A DNA stretch of 55,007 nucleotides from Methanobrevibacter ruminantium (GCF_016294135.1 NZ_JAEDCO010000007.1:1-55007), one strand, 5' to 3'. Shown: positions 35,810 through 43,693, counted from the first letter of the stretch. The notes: generated by a model from the sequence alone, not told the origin. A program made the numbers and translations.

Positions 35810-35850
35810 CTGATTGTTCGTATTTTCCAATATGAACTACGAACAATCAG
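35810..35850. repeat. Perfect 13-bp inverted repeat with 15-base loop
   Basis: CTGATTGTTCGTA at 35810-35822 is exactly complementary to 35838-35850. It lies 100 bases after the vsr stop. It is followed on the plus side by TTATTTTAG. It could be a terminator for vsr, a short RNA, or the remnant of a mobile element end. Confidence 0.6.
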
Positions 35851-35950
35851 TTATTTTAGAAAAAAATCGTGTTAAATCATTATAAATAATTATAAATCGT
35901 TATAAATTATTACATGAAATAAAAAATTAGATGAAATTGTAATAATTTTC

Positions 35951-36382
35951 CTATTCTTCACTATCTTGGGATGTTATTCTATTATATAATATTTCAAGTG
36001 TCTCTTCACGCTTGTCCTTTTTTAATTCGCACTCCCAGACCGTAAGGACAGTCCATCCCATCGCTTTAAGCTCTGCCTGATTACGTGCATCACGTTCTCT
36101 ATTTCTATAGAGTTTCTCCTCCCAGTATTCAACATTGGATTTCGGCATTTTAGCATACTTGCATCCCTCATGAAGATGCCAGAAACAGCCATGAACAAAG
36201 ACTGCAGTCTTATACTTTGGAAGCACAACATCAGGACGTCCAGGATACCTTTTATCATTCTTTCTGAATCTAAGCCCTCTTGCGAAGAGGTACTTGCGAA
36301 CAAGAATTTCCGGCTTGGTGTCCTTTCCCCTAATCCTTGACATGATGTAACTGCGAGTCTCCTTACTAAATTTGTCAGCCAT
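35951..36382 (-). CDS. vsr: Very short patch repair endonuclease Vsr
   Basis: The 143-residue protein matches Vsr across its length. It has TRSYIMSRIRGKDTKPE, the catalytic Asp in PGRPDVV at about residue 49, HGCFWHLHEGC at about 62-72 with the His and zinc ligands, and WECELKK with the last zinc Cys. Vsr nicks beside T:G mismatches that arise by deamination of 5-methylcytosine and normally accompanies a cytosine-5 methyltransferase. No methyltransferase is encoded nearby. GAGATGAT before the ATG is a good ribosome-binding site. The gene ends at the structured interval and follows nadE by 72 bases. Confidence 0.93.
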   Translation of the reverse strand: MADKFSKETRSYIMSRIRGKDTKPEILVRKYLFARGLRFRKNDKRYPGRPDVVLPKYKTAVFVHGCFWHLHEGCKYAKMPKSNVEYWEEKLYRNRERDARNQAELKAMGWTVLTVWECELKKDKREETLEILYNRITSQDSEE

Positions 36383-36454
36383 GAAATCATCTCTAAAAAA
36401 ACATCACAATGGATAAAATTCAAATATTATTATATTCAATCTAAAAAATAAAAA

Positions 36455-37201
36455 TTATTCATATTTGAAACTTGGCATCAATTCCAACTTGAATTTATTC
36501 AATTCATGAAGGTAATCAATCCTATCTTTTGTCTTTTTATCACTAATTTCACCAGTTCGTATATACTTATCCAATACATCATAAGTAAATCCGAGCTTCT
36601 CTTCATCAGATTGATTGGAGAGTCCATCAGTTGGTACCTTATCAACTAACTCCCTCGGTAAATTAAGGCTTCTTCCTATTTCCTTAACTTCAGTTACTGT
36701 AAGGTTTGAGAGTGGTGAAAAGTCTCCAGCTCCATCACCATATCTTGTTGCATAACCTACCCAATCTTCAGACAGATTGCAATTGTTTGCAACCCTACCG
36801 TTATTGCTTTGACTTACTGCATATAAAACAGACATACGGATTCTGGGTGGAAGGTTTATCATGGTCTGTTCGGATATTTCGATATCAGATTTCATCATTT
36901 GATCTAAAACTCCATTTACAGCATCCTTAACATTGATAATATAATGCTTTATGCCTAAATGATTTACAAGAAGCTTAGCAAAATCAATGTCTGATTGAAC
37001 ATCATTAGGCATTAGGACTCCTATTACCCTGTCTCTTCCTAAAGCTTCAACACATAATGCAGCAACTACAGAGCTATCCTTACCTCCAGAGATCCCTACA
37101 ACAGCATTGCAACCTTTTCCGTTTTCTTCAAAGAAATCTTGAATCCATTTAACACATTGATCTTTAGCGTCCAATGCATCAAATTCGTAATCTTTAGTGA
37201 T
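36455..37201 (-). CDS. nadE: NH3-dependent NAD synthetase, bacterial type, probably non-AUG start
   Basis: The protein has the PP-loop SGGKDSS at about 37-43, then ARIRM-like PPRIRMSVLYAV, NCNLSEDWVGYATRYGDGAG and a final MPSFKYE. It makes NAD from deamido-NAD, ATP and ammonia. Its wording (WIQDFFEENGKGCNAVVGIS) is closest, by memory, to enzymes of gut Firmicutes and Bacteroidetes. The open frame reaches a TTG at 37255, but a TATA box at 37261 makes that codon upstream of the expected transcript start. AGAGGAGAT at 37213-37205 is followed by ATT and ATC. ATC 37201, where family members begin with Met-Thr-Lys, is therefore proposed. Confidence 0.85.
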   Translation of the reverse strand: MTKDYEFDALDAKDQCVKWIQDFFEENGKGCNAVVGISGGKDSSVVAALCVEALGRDRVIGVLMPNDVQSDIDFAKLLVNHLGIKHYIINVKDAVNGVLDQMMKSDIEISEQTMINLPPRIRMSVLYAVSQSNNGRVANNCNLSEDWVGYATRYGDGAGDFSPLSNLTVTEVKEIGRSLNLPRELVDKVPTDGLSNQSDEEKLGFTYDVLDKYIRTGEISDKKTKDRIDYLHELNKFKLELMPSFKYE

Positions 37202-37260
37202 AATATCTCCTCTATATAGTTTTAAAAATAGGTTCTTTTCAAATAATAATTTCAATTTTT

Positions 37261-37270
37261 TATATAATAA
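37261..37270 (-). promoter_or_regulatory. Putative TATA box of nadE
   Basis: The minus strand reads TTATTATATA here. Transcription would start at about 37238, upstream of the AGAGGAGAT ribosome-binding site but downstream of the TTG at 37255. Confidence 0.4.
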
Positions 37271-37426
37271 ACTTTTTTAAAAAAATTAAAATCATAAAAA
37301 TAATTTAAAATGAAAAAATAGGTAATAAAAATAAAAAATAATAGAATAAAAAAATTATAAAAAAATTGTAAAAAAAATAAAAAAATAATAAATAATGAAG
37401 AATAAAAAAGAAAAAGAGTTAAGAGA
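37271..37426 (-). terminator. T-tract-rich 3' region of vorA
   Basis: On the minus strand several runs of seven to eight T residues follow the vorA stop, with no stable hairpin. Runs of U are the usual archaeal intrinsic termination signal. Confidence 0.4.
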
Positions 37427-38920
37427 TTATCTGTTTTCTCTTAACCAAGTTGCTCCTGCTTCCAAAACCTTTAAGTTAACATCAATGAGTTTTGGTTTAG
37501 CTGCAAAGGTATCCTTAATACCGTTTTCAAATGCTTCTTTAGATAAGATAGGACTATCTGCACCTAATTCCATTAAAGCACCTAAGATTGCAGTGTTCAT
37601 AGCCTTTGCATTACCTACCTCAGTTGCAATAGCTCTTGCTGGAATAGCAATGATCTCAACATCATCTTTTACATGAAGGTTATCCTTATTGTAATCTCCT
37701 GCACGGGAATCGTATAGGATTATACCTTTTTCCTTAACATCAATAGAATATTTTTCTAAAGCAGGCTTGTTCATTGCAATTAAGATATCACATTCTTCCA
37801 CAACTGGAGAACCGATGGTTTTTGCTGAAATGGTTACAGAACAGTTGGAAGTTCCACCTCTTTGTTCTGGCCCATAGCTTGGGTACCAGGATACTTCCTT
37901 ACCTTCACTACATGCTGCTTGAGCAAGGGTGAGACCAGTACTCAATACTCCTTGACCACCAAAACCAACAATTTTAACCTTAATGTCATCAAAGTCCTCT
38001 TCGATTTCCTTGATCTCCTTGCTTCTGTCTATTCCAAAGACTTTATCAAGAGTTTCAATAGAGAAATCACTTACAGGTCTTTCCTTAGGTTCCCTTTCTT
38101 TGGATAAATCCCTGAATCTTTTTACAGGGAATTCCTTACCCATTTCATTAATCAAGAAATCCTCTACACCTTTTACATCTCTTCTTATATTGGTTGGACA
38201 AGGTGATAAAACTTCAACGAAAGCATAACCTTTACCTTCTTTCTGAATCATTAAAGCTTTTTTAATAGCTATTTTAGCTTTTCTAATAAGATTTGGATTT
38301 GCTAAGGACACTCTTTCAATGAATACAGGTGCCTTTAAGTTATCCAATAATTCACATAAGTGCAATGGATATCCTGCAAAGTTAGCGTCTCTTCCGTTTT
38401 GACAGGTTACAGTCTTTTCACCAATCAAGGTTGTTGGTGCCATTTGACCACCAGTCATTCCGTAAACAGTATTGTTTACAAAGAAAACAGCTAATTTTTC
38501 TCCACGGTTAGCAGCTTGCAATGTTTCATTCAATCCAATGGAAGCTAAATCCCCATCTCCTTGATAGCTCATTACAATAGCATTGTCTTCAGCTCTTGAA
38601 ATACCAGTAGCAACTGCAGGAGCTCTTCCGTGTGCAGTCTGTACATTTCCACAATTGAAGTAGTAATAACCGAATACAGCACATCCTACAGGAGAAATCA
38701 TTACGGATCTTTCTTGAATATCCAATTCATCCATCACTTCTGCAATCAATTTATGTAAAATACCATGACCGCAACCAGCGCAGTAATGAGTATTGTAAAT
38801 GTCATTTCCTTTTCTAGGGAAGCTGTCATATAAGGATTCTGGCTTTTTAATAACTTTTTCTTCGATTTCACTCATTTGAACCTTTTCAATGTTTTCATCA
38901 GTTACTTTAATATTATCCAT
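37427..38920 (-). CDS. vorA: 2-oxoisovalerate:ferredoxin oxidoreductase, fused beta-gamma subunit
   Basis: The 497-residue protein joins a thiamine-diphosphate-binding beta domain (THYCAGCGHG at about 45, GDGDLASIGLNETLQAANR and NNTVYGMTGGQ) to a gamma domain that starts near 310 with VKIVGFGGQGVLSTG and contains SYGPEQRGG. This beta-gamma fusion is what is known for VorA of Methanothermobacter. It is the catalytic part of the enzyme that interconverts branched-chain 2-oxo acids with acyl-CoA, CO2 and reduced ferredoxin. It lies 12 bases after vorB behind GGAGGTG. Confidence 0.88.
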   Translation of the reverse strand: MDNIKVTDENIEKVQMSEIEEKVIKKPESLYDSFPRKGNDIYNTHYCAGCGHGILHKLIAEVMDELDIQERSVMISPVGCAVFGYYYFNCGNVQTAHGRAPAVATGISRAEDNAIVMSYQGDGDLASIGLNETLQAANRGEKLAVFFVNNTVYGMTGGQMAPTTLIGEKTVTCQNGRDANFAGYPLHLCELLDNLKAPVFIERVSLANPNLIRKAKIAIKKALMIQKEGKGYAFVEVLSPCPTNIRRDVKGVEDFLINEMGKEFPVKRFRDLSKEREPKERPVSDFSIETLDKVFGIDRSKEIKEIEEDFDDIKVKIVGFGGQGVLSTGLTLAQAACSEGKEVSWYPSYGPEQRGGTSNCSVTISAKTIGSPVVEECDILIAMNKPALEKYSIDVKEKGIILYDSRAGDYNKDNLHVKDDVEIIAIPARAIATEVGNAKAMNTAILGALMELGADSPILSKEAFENGIKDTFAAKPKLIDVNLKVLEAGATWLRENR

Positions 38921-38932
38921 TCTTTCACCTCC

Positions 38933-40099
38933 CTAATCTACAACCCTATGATTATAATAGTTATCATTATCTAATTCTTCCTGATATTCCTTATCATTTA
39001 GGTAGCTTGCATCATAATCCTTTTCGTCACTGTGAACCTTGTGACGCTCATCGCTTCCTACCATCTTATAGATTTCATTAAGGATATCCTTAAGCTCAAT
39101 TACATTTCCACCCATTCTGTTTACCAAATGGACATCATCGTAATTAGCTGCTGCCTTAACGTCTTCTCTTAATTGACCGTTACTCATTTCAACAGAAACA
39201 AATTGAACACCTTTATCTGCTAATTCCTTAATTCTTTTCTCTGGGAATGGGAATAAGGTGATTGGTCTTAAGAGACCTAATTTAATGCCTTTTTCTCTTG
39301 CAACATCAACTGCAGTTCTAGATAATCTACTGCTTGTTCCATATGCTACAATAACAATTTCAGCATCTTCAACCATATGCTCTTCATAAAGAACTTCATT
39401 TTGTCTGATAGTTTCATACTTTTCTTGAATTTGGAAGTTAAAGTCTTCCAATTGATTGAAATCAAGGAAAATTGAAGTAACTAAATTGTTCATGGTTTCC
39501 TTGTTGCCTCTTACAGCCCAAGATTCATCAATCTTAGGTTCAATAGCTTCTTTAGGGAATCTTAAAGGTTCCGCCATTTGACCTAATACTGCATCAGCAA
39601 GTACAACTACAGGGTTTCTGTATTTGGTTGAAAGCTCAAATGCCTTCATGGTAAAGTCACACATTTCCTGAACGCAGTTAGGTGCCAACACTATATTTCT
39701 ATAGTTTCCGTGACCTCCACCTTTTACGATTTGATTATAATCTCCTTGTTCAGGACCGATATTACCTAAACCAGGACCTGCTCTCATTACATCCACAATA
39801 ACTGCAGGCAATTCTGCACCTGCTAAAAAGGTGAATCCTTCTTGCATTAAGCTGATTCCAGGTCCAGATGATGCACTCATTACTCTGTGACCAGTGGAAG
39901 CTCCACCGTAAATCATGTTTACAGAAGCCTCTTCACTTTCAGCCTGCACAAATTTTCTTCCGACCATTGGGAAATATTTGGATGCCTCATGGAGAATTTC
40001 ACTTGCAGGGGTGATTGGATAACCAAAGAAACAATCACAGCCAGCATATAATGCTCCAATGATTACAGCGGTATTTCCTTTTACAATTTGGTTACTCAT
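38933..40099 (-). CDS. vorB: 2-oxoisovalerate:ferredoxin oxidoreductase, alpha subunit
   Basis: The 388-residue protein is the alpha subunit: GCDCFFGYPITPASEI at about 20-35, QAESEEASVNMIYGGASTGHR, SSGPGISLMQEG and the pyrimidine-side segment GPGLGNIGPEQGDY. The C-terminal half has VAYGTSSR and LLRPITLFPFP, where CoA-binding and domain contacts lie. The gene starts at the base after the vorC stop and is followed by vorA. The 2-oxoglutarate enzyme is an alternative, but the ferredoxin-alpha-(beta-gamma) order favours Vor. Confidence 0.88.
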   Translation of the reverse strand: MSNQIVKGNTAVIIGALYAGCDCFFGYPITPASEILHEASKYFPMVGRKFVQAESEEASVNMIYGGASTGHRVMSASSGPGISLMQEGFTFLAGAELPAVIVDVMRAGPGLGNIGPEQGDYNQIVKGGGHGNYRNIVLAPNCVQEMCDFTMKAFELSTKYRNPVVVLADAVLGQMAEPLRFPKEAIEPKIDESWAVRGNKETMNNLVTSIFLDFNQLEDFNFQIQEKYETIRQNEVLYEEHMVEDAEIVIVAYGTSSRLSRTAVDVAREKGIKLGLLRPITLFPFPEKRIKELADKGVQFVSVEMSNGQLREDVKAAANYDDVHLVNRMGGNVIELKDILNEIYKMVGSDERHKVHSDEKDYDASYLNDKEYQEELDNDNYYNHRVVD

Positions 40100-40354
40100 T
40101 TAAGCATCTCCTTTAGGTTTTCTAGTCCTTCTAGGAATATGAACTTCAATAGCTAATGGTTCAGGACAAGTGTAATAACAATCTCCACAACCAATACAGC
40201 CTTCTCCAGTATATTCTGCATATTGATATCCGCTATCATTAATCTCTTCACTTAATTTAAGGCATTCCTCTTTGCAAGCGCTTATACATCTTAAACATGC
40301 CTTACAATTGTTTTTGCTAATGACAGGATATGGTTTAATTTGATTTACATTCAT
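40100..40354 (-). CDS. vorC: 2-oxoisovalerate:ferredoxin oxidoreductase, ferredoxin-like delta subunit
   Basis: The 84-residue protein carries two [4Fe-4S] motifs, CKACLRCISACKEEC and CIGCGDCYYTCPEP. It passes electrons from the thiamine site to soluble ferredoxin. It opens the vorCBA unit and abuts vorB without a gap. The C-terminal tail RRTRKPKGDA is basic. Confidence 0.88.
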   Translation of the reverse strand: MNVNQIKPYPVISKNNCKACLRCISACKEECLKLSEEINDSGYQYAEYTGEGCIGCGDCYYTCPEPLAIEVHIPRRTRKPKGDA

Positions 40355-40416
40355 TTATTCACTATCCCATAATAAATTCAATTTTTTAAATTTTGAAATA
40401 TTAATTGATAAAATTG

Positions 40417-40455
40417 ATTATTGATCTTTTAAACTAATTATTGGTCTTTTAAACT
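40417..40455. promoter_or_regulatory. 20-bp-phased direct repeat before vorC
   Basis: ATTATTGATCTTTTAAACT at 40417-40435 recurs at 40437-40455 with one change (A to G). The 20-base period is close to two helical turns. It lies between the acyl-CoA synthetase stop and vorC, so it may be an operator for vorCBA or part of a processing site. Confidence 0.4.
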
Positions 40456-40509
40456 TAATCTGATTATTAATTGAAAAGTTTAAAAAAAATAATAAGAAGA
40501 GAAAAATAA

Positions 40510-42183
40510 TTATTTTAGTTTATTCTCATCTTCAGTTCTGATTATCTTTCTTTGAATCTTACCACTAATTGTTTTAGGCAATTCTTCAACAAATTCAATC
40601 ATTCTTGGATATTTATAAGGAGCGGTTTCATGCTTTACATGATTTTGAATATCCTTTTTAAGCTCTTCACTTGGCTCGAATCCTTTTGCAAGAACAATTG
40701 TTGCCTTAACGATTTGGCCTCTCAATTCATCAGGAACACCGGTAATTGCACATTCCAATACTGAAGGGTGAGAAATTACTGCATTTTCCACTTCGTACGG
40801 TCCAATACGGTACCCTGAAGACTTGATTATATCATCATTTCTTCCAACAAAGGTGTAATAACCGTCTTCATCTATATATGCAGTGTCTCCACAGTGGTAA
40901 TAACCATCATGGCATACTTCATCAGTTTTCTCTTGGTTTCTGTAATATTCCTTAAATAAACCTACAGATCTTTCTCCAGTTATATCAAAACAGATTTCTC
41001 CTTCAGAACCAATATCTACAGTATTGTGGTCAGAGTCTAAAAGGGTTACTTTAAATGCAGGGGATGGTTTTCCTACAGAACCTGTTTTTGATTCCATCCA
41101 AATGAATGTAGCCAATGAAAGGGTGGTTTCAGTTTGACCGAATCCTTCTTTAATCTCCAATCCAGTGAATTCCTTGAATCTTTTAAATACTTCAGGAGGC
41201 AATGGCTCTCCAGCAGTAGTTGCATATTGAACATTTGAAAAGTCAAATTGGGATAAGTCTTCCTTAATCAAGAATCTGTAGATTGTTGGAGGTGCACAGA
41301 AAGTGTTTACCTTGTTTTCAATGATCTTTTCCATTAAATCCAAACCATTGAATCTAACATAATCGTAAACAAATACTGCAGAACCTGAAATCCATTGACC
41401 ATAGTAGTTACCCCATACTGCTTTACCCCATCCAGTATCAGCAGATGTGTGGTGAACACCGTCTTCTACAACATTATGCCAGTATTTTGCAGTGATTAAG
41501 TGTCCAATTGCATAAGTGTGAGCATGTGCAACCATTTTAGGGTTTCCAGTGGTTCCGCTTGAGAAATAAATGAGGAAAGTCTCATCCTCGTGAGTTGCAT
41601 CTTCTCCAGTTGGCCTTTCGAACTCATCACTCATCTTAGCGAGTTCCTCATCAAAGTTTAACCAACCTTCCTTATCGATATTTCCTACAAGAGCTTTCTT
41701 AAGCTCAATGCCTAACTCCTGTTCACAAGCTTCATAATCTGGAATCAATTGGTCTTCTTCAACAGATACAACCATTTTAATGCTTGCGTTTTCTACTCTA
41801 TAAATAATATCATGAAGTTTTACCATGTGAGTGGTTGGAATAGCTATTGCACCGATTTTGTGAAGTGCAGTCATGCAGATCCAGAATTCATACCTGTTTT
41901 TTAAGGTGAGCAATACTGCATCTCCCTTATTGATTCCTTGGGATTTAAATAAGTTTGCAGCTTTATTGGATAATTTTTTCATATCCAAGAAGGTGAATAC
42001 CTTTTTCTCGTTATCATCACACCAGATCAATGCAAGCTTTTCTGGGTCTATTCTTGCATACTCGTCCACTACATCAAAACCAAAGTTAAAGTCCTTTGGT
42101 ACAGTAAATTCAAAATTATCGTAAAAATCCTTATAAGATTTGAAATCAACTCTGTTTACAAAGTTTCCTATTAAAGATGTCAT
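40510..42183 (-). CDS. AMP-forming acyl-CoA synthetase (acetyl/medium-chain type)
   Basis: The 557-residue adenylate-forming ligase has the P-loop-like FSSGTTGNPKMVAHAH at about 210-225, GFGQTETTL at about 355 and the C-terminal catalytic Lys in PKTISGKIQRK. It activates a carboxylic acid to acyl-CoA with ATP. It lies between an HTH-cupin regulator and vorCBA on the same strand, with an AT-rich gap on each side. The likely substrates are branched or aromatic acids for Vor. Acetate is an alternative that sequence alone does not exclude. Confidence 0.85.
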   Translation of the reverse strand: MTSLIGNFVNRVDFKSYKDFYDNFEFTVPKDFNFGFDVVDEYARIDPEKLALIWCDDNEKKVFTFLDMKKLSNKAANLFKSQGINKGDAVLLTLKNRYEFWICMTALHKIGAIAIPTTHMVKLHDIIYRVENASIKMVVSVEEDQLIPDYEACEQELGIELKKALVGNIDKEGWLNFDEELAKMSDEFERPTGEDATHEDETFLIYFSSGTTGNPKMVAHAHTYAIGHLITAKYWHNVVEDGVHHTSADTGWGKAVWGNYYGQWISGSAVFVYDYVRFNGLDLMEKIIENKVNTFCAPPTIYRFLIKEDLSQFDFSNVQYATTAGEPLPPEVFKRFKEFTGLEIKEGFGQTETTLSLATFIWMESKTGSVGKPSPAFKVTLLDSDHNTVDIGSEGEICFDITGERSVGLFKEYYRNQEKTDEVCHDGYYHCGDTAYIDEDGYYTFVGRNDDIIKSSGYRIGPYEVENAVISHPSVLECAITGVPDELRGQIVKATIVLAKGFEPSEELKKDIQNHVKHETAPYKYPRMIEFVEELPKTISGKIQRKIIRTEDENKLK

Positions 42184-42207
42184 TTTATCACTCTATTTTT
42201 AATCTAA

Positions 42208-42231
42208 GCTAATATTCCCCTTGAATATAGC
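42208..42231 (-). promoter_or_regulatory. Inverted repeat before the acyl-CoA synthetase gene
   Basis: GCTAATATTC and GAATATAGC flank CCCTT, 25 bases upstream of ATG 42183. The ATATTC core recurs at 42271-42276, 42315-42320 and 42326-42331, making a cluster of possible regulator half-sites. Confidence 0.35.
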
Positions 42232-42339
42232 CATTAATCCTTCTTATTTTATTGTAAATTTTTCTGTTAAATATTCATTATTTAAATATAATTTTTTTCA
42301 ATATGCTCAGTCAAATATTCATTAAATATTCTATTTCAA

Positions 42340-42891
42340 TTACATAATTACAGCTAAAAATTTAGCTTTTTCATCATTTAAAGCAATCATTGCATGTTCA
42401 CAAGTTGCATCAAAGAATATAGAATCTCCTTCGTTTAAAATAATCTCATTGTCTTTAATGAATATTTTAACGGTTCCTTCAAGAATATAGTTAAATTCCT
42501 GACCTGCATGTGAATTCAAAGAAGGAATAGCATCTTCTTTAGGATCAACAGTTACAATAAACATTTCAGCTTTTTTATGAACGAATTTCTTACATAAGTT
42601 TTCATACTTATATTCTTTCCTTCTGTCAACAGCAAAACCTTTGTCTGCTCTAGTTACATCAAAATAAGTCATACGAGTTTCTTCACCAGTAAGAATCAAA
42701 GCTAAATCAACATTGAAAATCTGTGCAATTTGGTATAAGAAACTAGCTGGAATGTCAATAATACCATTTTCATATGAAATATAAGTTTCTTCGTCTACAT
42801 CAAGTTCTTTAGCAATTTCTTCTGTTGTAATATCGGACAATTCTCTTAATTCTCTAATTCTCATTCCGATATCTTTGTTTACGTCACTCAT
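42340..42891 (-). CDS. HTH-cupin transcriptional regulator
   Basis: The protein of about 183 residues has an XRE-type helix-turn-helix at about 8-62 (MRIRELRELSDITTEEIAKE, then YISYENGIIDIP). A cupin_2 barrel follows at about 110-180 with HAGQEFNYILEG and CEHAMIAL. Cupin domains of such regulators often sense small metabolites. It stands at the head of the acyl-CoA synthetase-vor group and probably controls it and itself. An ATG at 42900 is also in frame. ATG 42891 is chosen on weak spacing grounds. Confidence 0.85.
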   Translation of the reverse strand: MSDVNKDIGMRIRELRELSDITTEEIAKELDVDEETYISYENGIIDIPASFLYQIAQIFNVDLALILTGEETRMTYFDVTRADKGFAVDRRKEYKYENLCKKFVHKKAEMFIVTVDPKEDAIPSLNSHAGQEFNYILEGTVKIFIKDNEIILNEGDSIFFDATCEHAMIALNDEKAKFLAVIM

Positions 42892-42980
42892 TTTAACCAT
42901 CTTTTTGATTTTTGTTTTTAAATTTTAATTGTTTTGTTTTAATAATTTGAACTATGTTCATATATTAATATATTATATAA

Positions 42981-42996
42981 TACATAGCATTATGTA
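42981..42996. promoter_or_regulatory. Palindrome TACATA-GCAT-TATGTA upstream of the HTH-cupin gene
   Basis: A perfect 6+4+6 inverted repeat lies just upstream of the AT-only box at about 42959-42980 that would serve as TATA element for the regulator. A further half-site CTATGT is at 42952-42957. This is a candidate autoregulatory site. The remainder of 42892-43324 holds only AT-rich sequence and three weak hairpins (43078-43096, 43105-43131, 43130-43143). Confidence 0.4.
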
Positions 42997-43220
42997 AATT
43001 TGTAATTAAACTAATATAAATATTATGGTAAAAACTACTTAAAAACTATAAAAAAATAATAAAATTAGAAAATATTGCTTAATTAACTGAATTAAGATAA
43101 TTATTCAAGTATTATTGAAATAAAGACTTGATATGGTTATATCTATTGAAATTAAAGAATAATTTTATTCCATTTCAAGAAGAACAATAGAAGTGAAAAT
43201 GATTTTTATAAAAAATTTTA

Positions 43221-43233
43221 TATTATATAAAAC
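43221..43233 (+). promoter_or_regulatory. Putative TATA box of the gene at 43325
   Basis: TATTATATAAAAC gives an expected start near 43250 and a leader of about 75 bases ending in the GGAGGG ribosome-binding site. Confidence 0.4.
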
Positions 43234-43324
43234 AATAATAATAAACTGAATGAAAAAACTTTAAAAAATTTACATTATACTGACAAATACATTAAACTAA
43301 TGAAAAATAAATGGAGGGACTAGT

Positions 43325-43693
43325 ATGGTAAATAGAGAAGAATGTGTAATATTTAAACAAGAATTTGGAAATGAATTATTAGTTAATCAATCTTATGTTG
43401 GAATCAGAACAAAAGAAGATGGAATGATGTCCTTTAACCTTAGAGTTCCTAAAGATCAAATCACTGAAATTGAATCATACTTTAAAGGATTTAAAATCCC
43501 TGAACCAATTCTCATTGACATTGCATGCACTGGAAATATCCACTGCTACTTTAAGGGAATTTCACCAATAATAGAAAAACCGGAATATTCCTTTATTTCT
43601 GTAACTGTTCAGGAATTAAAACAAGAAGTAGTTGATGAAGAACAGGAAATAGGTATTCCTGCACATGAATGTGTTGGCTGTGGTTTACACTAG
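43325..43693 (+). CDS. Unknown 122-residue protein with C-terminal CxxC
   Basis: A soluble protein with alternating strands and helices and no recognised family. Notable are a central LIDIACTGNIHCYFKG and a tail ending HECVGCGLH, whose Cys and His residues could bind a metal or act as a redox pair. A very good ribosome-binding site GGAGGG sits eight bases before ATG 43325, and a TATA box is well placed, so high expression is plausible. It stands as a single-gene unit followed by a long T-rich terminator. Confidence 0.65.
   Translation: MVNREECVIFKQEFGNELLVNQSYVGIRTKEDGMMSFNLRVPKDQITEIESYFKGFKIPEPILIDIACTGNIHCYFKGISPIIEKPEYSFISVTVQELKQEVVDEEQEIGIPAHECVGCGLH

Noticed and set aside
36022..36423. 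133-residue minus-strand frame over vsr
   Set aside because: It is a frame shadow of vsr, which matches its family over the full length.
37427..40354. 2-oxoglutarate or pyruvate:ferredoxin oxidoreductase
   Set aside because: The fused beta-gamma subunit with separate alpha and ferredoxin genes is the arrangement known for Vor in Methanobacteriales. The others usually have separate beta and gamma genes.
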